Source of the DNA: Lachnoclostridium sp. UBA739
GTDB taxonomy: Bacteria; Bacillota_A; Clostridia; Lachnospirales; Lachnospiraceae
Assembly (NCBI GenBank): GCA_002297865.1
Contig: DBKX01000267.1
Span: 14,349-23,433, forward strand
DNA length: 9,085 nucleotides
Direction of reading: 5' to 3'
Part shown: piece by piece, positions 6,685-9,085 of the stretch
Numbering within the stretch: the stretch's first letter is position 1
Layout of the letters: the number at the start of each line of letters is the position of its first letter
The notes under the pieces: model-generated
What the model was told of the DNA's origin: nothing
The model's database searches: none
What the model saw: only the letters and a program-made list of their open reading frames with translations
Translations under genes and position numbers: made by a program

Positions 6685-6715
6685 TACATGATATACATTT
6701 AAGTTGGAGGAAATC

Positions 6716-7570
6716 ATGAAAGTAGTTAAGACAATTAGTGAAGTAAAAGAAGCAGTAGCAGCGTGGAGAAAAGAAGGACAGGAGATTGCACTTGTTCCAA
6801 CTATGGGATTTTTACACAATGGACATAAAAGTTTAATGGATAGAGCTAGACAGGAAAATGGAAAAGTAGTAGTCAGCATTTTTGTCAATCCAATTCAGTT
6901 TGGACCAAATGAAGATTTTGCAACGTATCCAAGAGATTTGGAACATGATAAAGCTGTTTGTGAATCTGCAGGTGTAGATTTGATTTTTGCACCGGAGAAA
7001 GGGGAGATGTATACAGACGGATTCTGTTCTTTCGTTGGAATGAACGTATTAACAGAAGAATTATGCGGAAAAAGCAGACCAGTTCATTTTCAAGGTGTGT
7101 GTACTGTAGTTAGTAAATTAATGAATATTGTAACACCAGATAGAGCATATTTTGGAGAAAAGGATGCGCAGCAGCTGGCAATTATTAAACGTATGGTAAT
7201 TGACTTAAATATGAACGTAAAAGTAATTGGCTGCCCTATCGTTAGGGAAGAGGACGGACTTGCATTGAGCTCAAGAAATACCTACTTATCTAAAGAGGAG
7301 CGAAAAGCTGCGTTAATTCTTAGCCGTACGTTAAATCTTGCGGAAGATATGGTAAAACAGGGTGGCTGTGATGCAAAAACGCTATTAGAAGCCATGAAGA
7401 AGAACATTGAGACAGAACCACTAGCTAAAATTGATTATGTGGAAGCAGTGGATGTTCTTACTATGCAGCCCGTCGAAAAATTAACAGAATCTACTTTAGT
7501 AGCAATGGCAGTTTACATTGGAAAAACTAGATTAATTGACAACCGAATGATTTTGGGAGGAGAACAGTAA
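6716..7570 (+). CDS. panC: Pantothenate synthetase (pantoate--beta-alanine ligase)
   Basis: PanC activates pantoate with ATP as pantoyl-adenylate and condenses it with beta-alanine to form pantothenate. I chose the ATG at 6716, which gives 284 residues against 283 in E. coli. GGAGG (6706-6710) sits five bases upstream, whereas the in-frame TTG at 6704 would overlap this site and has none of its own. The nucleotidyltransferase HxGH motif appears as HNGH (34-37) in [13 protein letters not shown]. Further family blocks are [13 protein letters not shown] (56-68), [11 protein letters not shown] (125-135), FGEKDAQQ (146-153) and the SSRN loop (185-188) that stands in for KMSKS. The dimerisation-type C-terminal domain ends near GKTRLIDN. 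Its stop TAA overlaps the panD ATG by one base, a sign of translational coupling. All expected motifs are intact. Confidence 0.97.
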   Translation: MKVVKTISEVKEAVAAWRKEGQEIALVPTMGFLHNGHKSLMDRARQENGKVVVSIFVNPIQFGPNEDFATYPRDLEHDKAVCESAGVDLIFAPEKGEMYTDGFCSFVGMNVLTEELCGKSRPVHFQGVCTVVSKLMNIVTPDRAYFGEKDAQQLAIIKRMVIDLNMNVKVIGCPIVREEDGLALSSRNTYLSKEERKAALILSRTLNLAEDMVKQGGCDAKTLLEAMKKNIETEPLAKIDYVEAVDVLTMQPVEKLTESTLVAMAVYIGKTRLIDNRMILGGEQ

Positions 7571-7968
7571 TGCGTGTAACAATGTTAAAAGGAAAATTGC
7601 ATCGTGCAACGGTTACCGAAGCAGATTTAAATTATGTAGGAAGTATTACGGTGGATCGTGATTTGTTAGAAGCAGCAGGCATATACGAATACGAAAAAGT
7701 TCACATTGTAGATATTAATAATGGAAATCGTTTTGAGACTTACACAATTGCAGGAGAACCTGGCAGTGGAATCATTTGTTTAAATGGTGCTGCTGCAAGA
7801 TGTGTGCAGAAGGGTGATAAAATCATCATCATGGCATATGCAGAATTAGAGGACGAAGAAGTGGCAGATCACAAGCCAAAGGTTGTATTTTTAGAAGATG
7901 ACAACAAAATCGGTCAGGTAACAACTTATGAAAAACACGGCGCATATGGTGCTGTCCTGGAGGTTTAG
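7570..7968 (+). CDS. panD: Aspartate 1-decarboxylase proenzyme (pyruvoyl-dependent)
   Basis: PanD decarboxylates L-aspartate to beta-alanine, the second substrate of PanC. It is made as an inactive proenzyme that cleaves itself between Gly24 and Ser25 (here YVG|SIT), turning Ser25 into the pyruvoyl cofactor. That motif is intact. Other conserved positions are present: K9 and H11 in LKGKLHRA, R54, T57 and Y58 in NGNRFETY, and the NGAAAR block (74-79). At 132 residues it is about five longer than E. coli or Bacillus PanD because of a short tail ending GAYGAVLEV. The ATG overlaps the panC stop in TAATG, with GGGAGGAG just upstream inside panC. coaBC starts three bases after its stop. A self-cleaving bacterial PanD normally needs PanZ only in enteric bacteria; no such partner is seen here. 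Confidence 0.97.
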   Translation: MRVTMLKGKLHRATVTEADLNYVGSITVDRDLLEAAGIYEYEKVHIVDINNGNRFETYTIAGEPGSGIICLNGAAARCVQKGDKIIIMAYAELEDEEVADHKPKVVFLEDDNKIGQVTTYEKHGAYGAVLEV

Positions 7969-7971
7969 AGG

Positions 7972-9085
7972 ATGAAAGGAAAGACAGTCGTTCTTGGAAT
8001 CACAGGAAGTATTGCAGCCTATAAGATGGCAAATGTAGCAAGCGCTTTAATCAAACGTGGAGCAGACGTACATGTCATTATGACTGAAAATGCAACGAAA
8101 TTTATCCATCCAATTACATTTGAAACATTAACCAATCATAAATGTCTTGTGGAAACCTTCGACCGTAACTTTCAGTTTCACGTTGCCCATGTTTCCTTAG
8201 CAAAACAGGCAGATGTTATGCTTGTGGCACCAGCTAGTGCTAACGTAATAGGCAAAATGGCTCACGGTATTGCAGATGATATGCTTACCACTACGGTATT
8301 AGCATGTAAAGCACCGATTCTGGTGGCACCTGCAATGAATACAAATATGCTGGAAAATGCCATTGTGCAGGAAAATATAGAGTATTTAAGACAGCATGGA
8401 ATGACTATCATTCAGCCAGATGCAGGGAGATTAGCTTGTGGAGATACTGGAAGTGGAAAACTTGCAAAGGAAGAAACTTTAATGGAATACATTGAGTATG
8501 CCTTAGTAAAGGAAAAAGACTTCGCAGGAAAGAAGGTTTTAGTTACGGCAGGACCGACGCAGGAAGCGATGGATCCAGTTCGTTATATTACAAACCACTC
8601 TTCTGGAAAAATGGGTTATGCCATAGCAAAAGCTGCGCGAAGCAGAGGTGCAGAGGTAACACTAGTCTCTGGTAAAACCAATCTAGAGACACCATTAGGA
8701 GTCAATCGAATTGATGTTGTCAGTGCGAAAGAAATGTTTGATGCTGTAACATCTTTTGCGCCAGAACAGGATATTATAGTAAAAGCGGCCGCAGTGGCTG
8801 ACTATCGTCCAGCTAAAGTGGAAAAGCAGAAAATGAAGAAGTCGGATGGTTCTATGACTATTGAATTAGAGCGGACAGATGATATTTTACAATATATTGG
8901 TGAACGCAAACAGGACAATCAGATAATTTGTGGTTTTGCAATGGAGACCGAACATCTATTGGAACGAGCAGAGGAAAAGCGAAAAAGAAAGAACTTGGAT
9001 ATGATTGTAGCCAATAGTATTAGTGAAGAGGGTGCAGGCTTCCAAGGGAATACTAATATAGTAACAATCATTACAGAAAATGGAA
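7972..9085 (+). CDS. coaBC: Bifunctional phosphopantothenoylcysteine decarboxylase / phosphopantothenate--cysteine ligase (3' end outside window)
   Basis: CoaBC (Dfp) couples 4'-phosphopantothenate to cysteine using CTP and then decarboxylates the product to 4'-phosphopantetheine. The frame from ATG 7972 is open to the window edge and gives 371 residues; about 30 residues of a typical 400-residue protein are missing. The N-terminal flavoprotein half (CoaC, about 1-180) has GITGSIAAYK (9-18) for FMN, the catalytic His in HVSL (H73), PAMNTNM (120-126) and the redox Cys in ACGDTGSGKL (C156). The C-terminal ligase half (CoaB, from about 186) has VTAGPTQEAMDPVRYITNHS with N208 matching the catalytic Asn, then SSGKMG, KAAAVADYRPA (271-281), and the lysine-rich KMKK (287-290) that binds CTP phosphates. 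GGAGG (7959-7963) lies eight bases before the ATG within panD. It is the last visible gene of the cluster. Confidence 0.96.
   Translation, partial: MKGKTVVLGITGSIAAYKMANVASALIKRGADVHVIMTENATKFIHPITFETLTNHKCLVETFDRNFQFHVAHVSLAKQADVMLVAPASANVIGKMAHGIADDMLTTTVLACKAPILVAPAMNTNMLENAIVQENIEYLRQHGMTIIQPDAGRLACGDTGSGKLAKEETLMEYIEYALVKEKDFAGKKVLVTAGPTQEAMDPVRYITNHSSGKMGYAIAKAARSRGAEVTLVSGKTNLETPLGVNRIDVVSAKEMFDAVTSFAPEQDIIVKAAAVADYRPAKVEKQKMKKSDGSMTIELERTDDILQYIGERKQDNQIICGFAMETEHLLERAEEKRKRKNLDMIVANSISEEGAGFQGNTNIVTIITENG

Noticed and set aside
6704..6715. TTG at 6704 as the start of panC
   Set aside because: It overlaps the ribosome binding site of the ATG at 6716, has no binding site of its own, and adds four residues beyond the normal family N-terminus.

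Overview
The window looks like chromosome from an AT-rich, Gram-positive, cellulolytic anaerobe of the class Clostridia, most likely a Lachnospiraceae member in the broad neighbourhood of Lachnoclostridium (Clostridium) phytofermentans. The reasons are strong AGGAGG-type ribosome binding sites, A/T-ending codons, a secreted non-cellulosomal GH9 cellulase with two family 3 cellulose-binding modules, and a 173-residue charged protein of a style I associate with this family. The genus is inference; no marker gene is present.

Layout. (1) Positions 3-485 hold the C-terminal half of a LysR-type regulator, cut by the window edge. (2) A 12-bp perfect hairpin with A and T tracts (493-524) separates it from a convergent minus-strand gene for a 173-residue protein of unknown function (523-1044). 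(3) A 232-bp divergent intergenic region (1045-1276) carries a candidate promoter in each direction and a perfect 14-bp palindrome on the -35 box of the cellulase promoter. (4) Positions 1277-4447 encode a 1056-residue secreted GH9 cellulase (signal peptide, GH9, CBM3c, two Ig-like domains, CBM3), ending at a strong terminator (4484-4524). (5) From 4537 a new transcription unit starts: a ketopantoate reductase-family gene (panE-like), a truncated and decayed DUF1848 gene, then panB, panC, panD and coaBC, the last one cut by the right edge.

How the genes work together. PanB makes ketopantoate from alpha-ketoisovalerate, PanE reduces it to pantoate, PanD makes beta-alanine from aspartate, and PanC joins pantoate and beta-alanine into pantothenate. 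After phosphorylation by a kinase not seen here, CoaBC adds cysteine and decarboxylates the product to 4'-phosphopantetheine. The cluster thus covers nearly the whole route to coenzyme A. panB-panC-panD-coaBC are tightly packed, with a 31-nt gap, a 1-nt overlap and a 3-nt gap. A good promoter candidate for panBCD-coaBC (5691-5719) lies inside the decayed DUF1848 gene.

I found no CRISPR array, insertion sequence, tRNA, rRNA, prophage or defence system. Most of the window is recognisable metabolism. The less explained parts are the 173-residue protein, the palindrome in front of the cellulase gene, and the gene remnant inside the pantothenate cluster.
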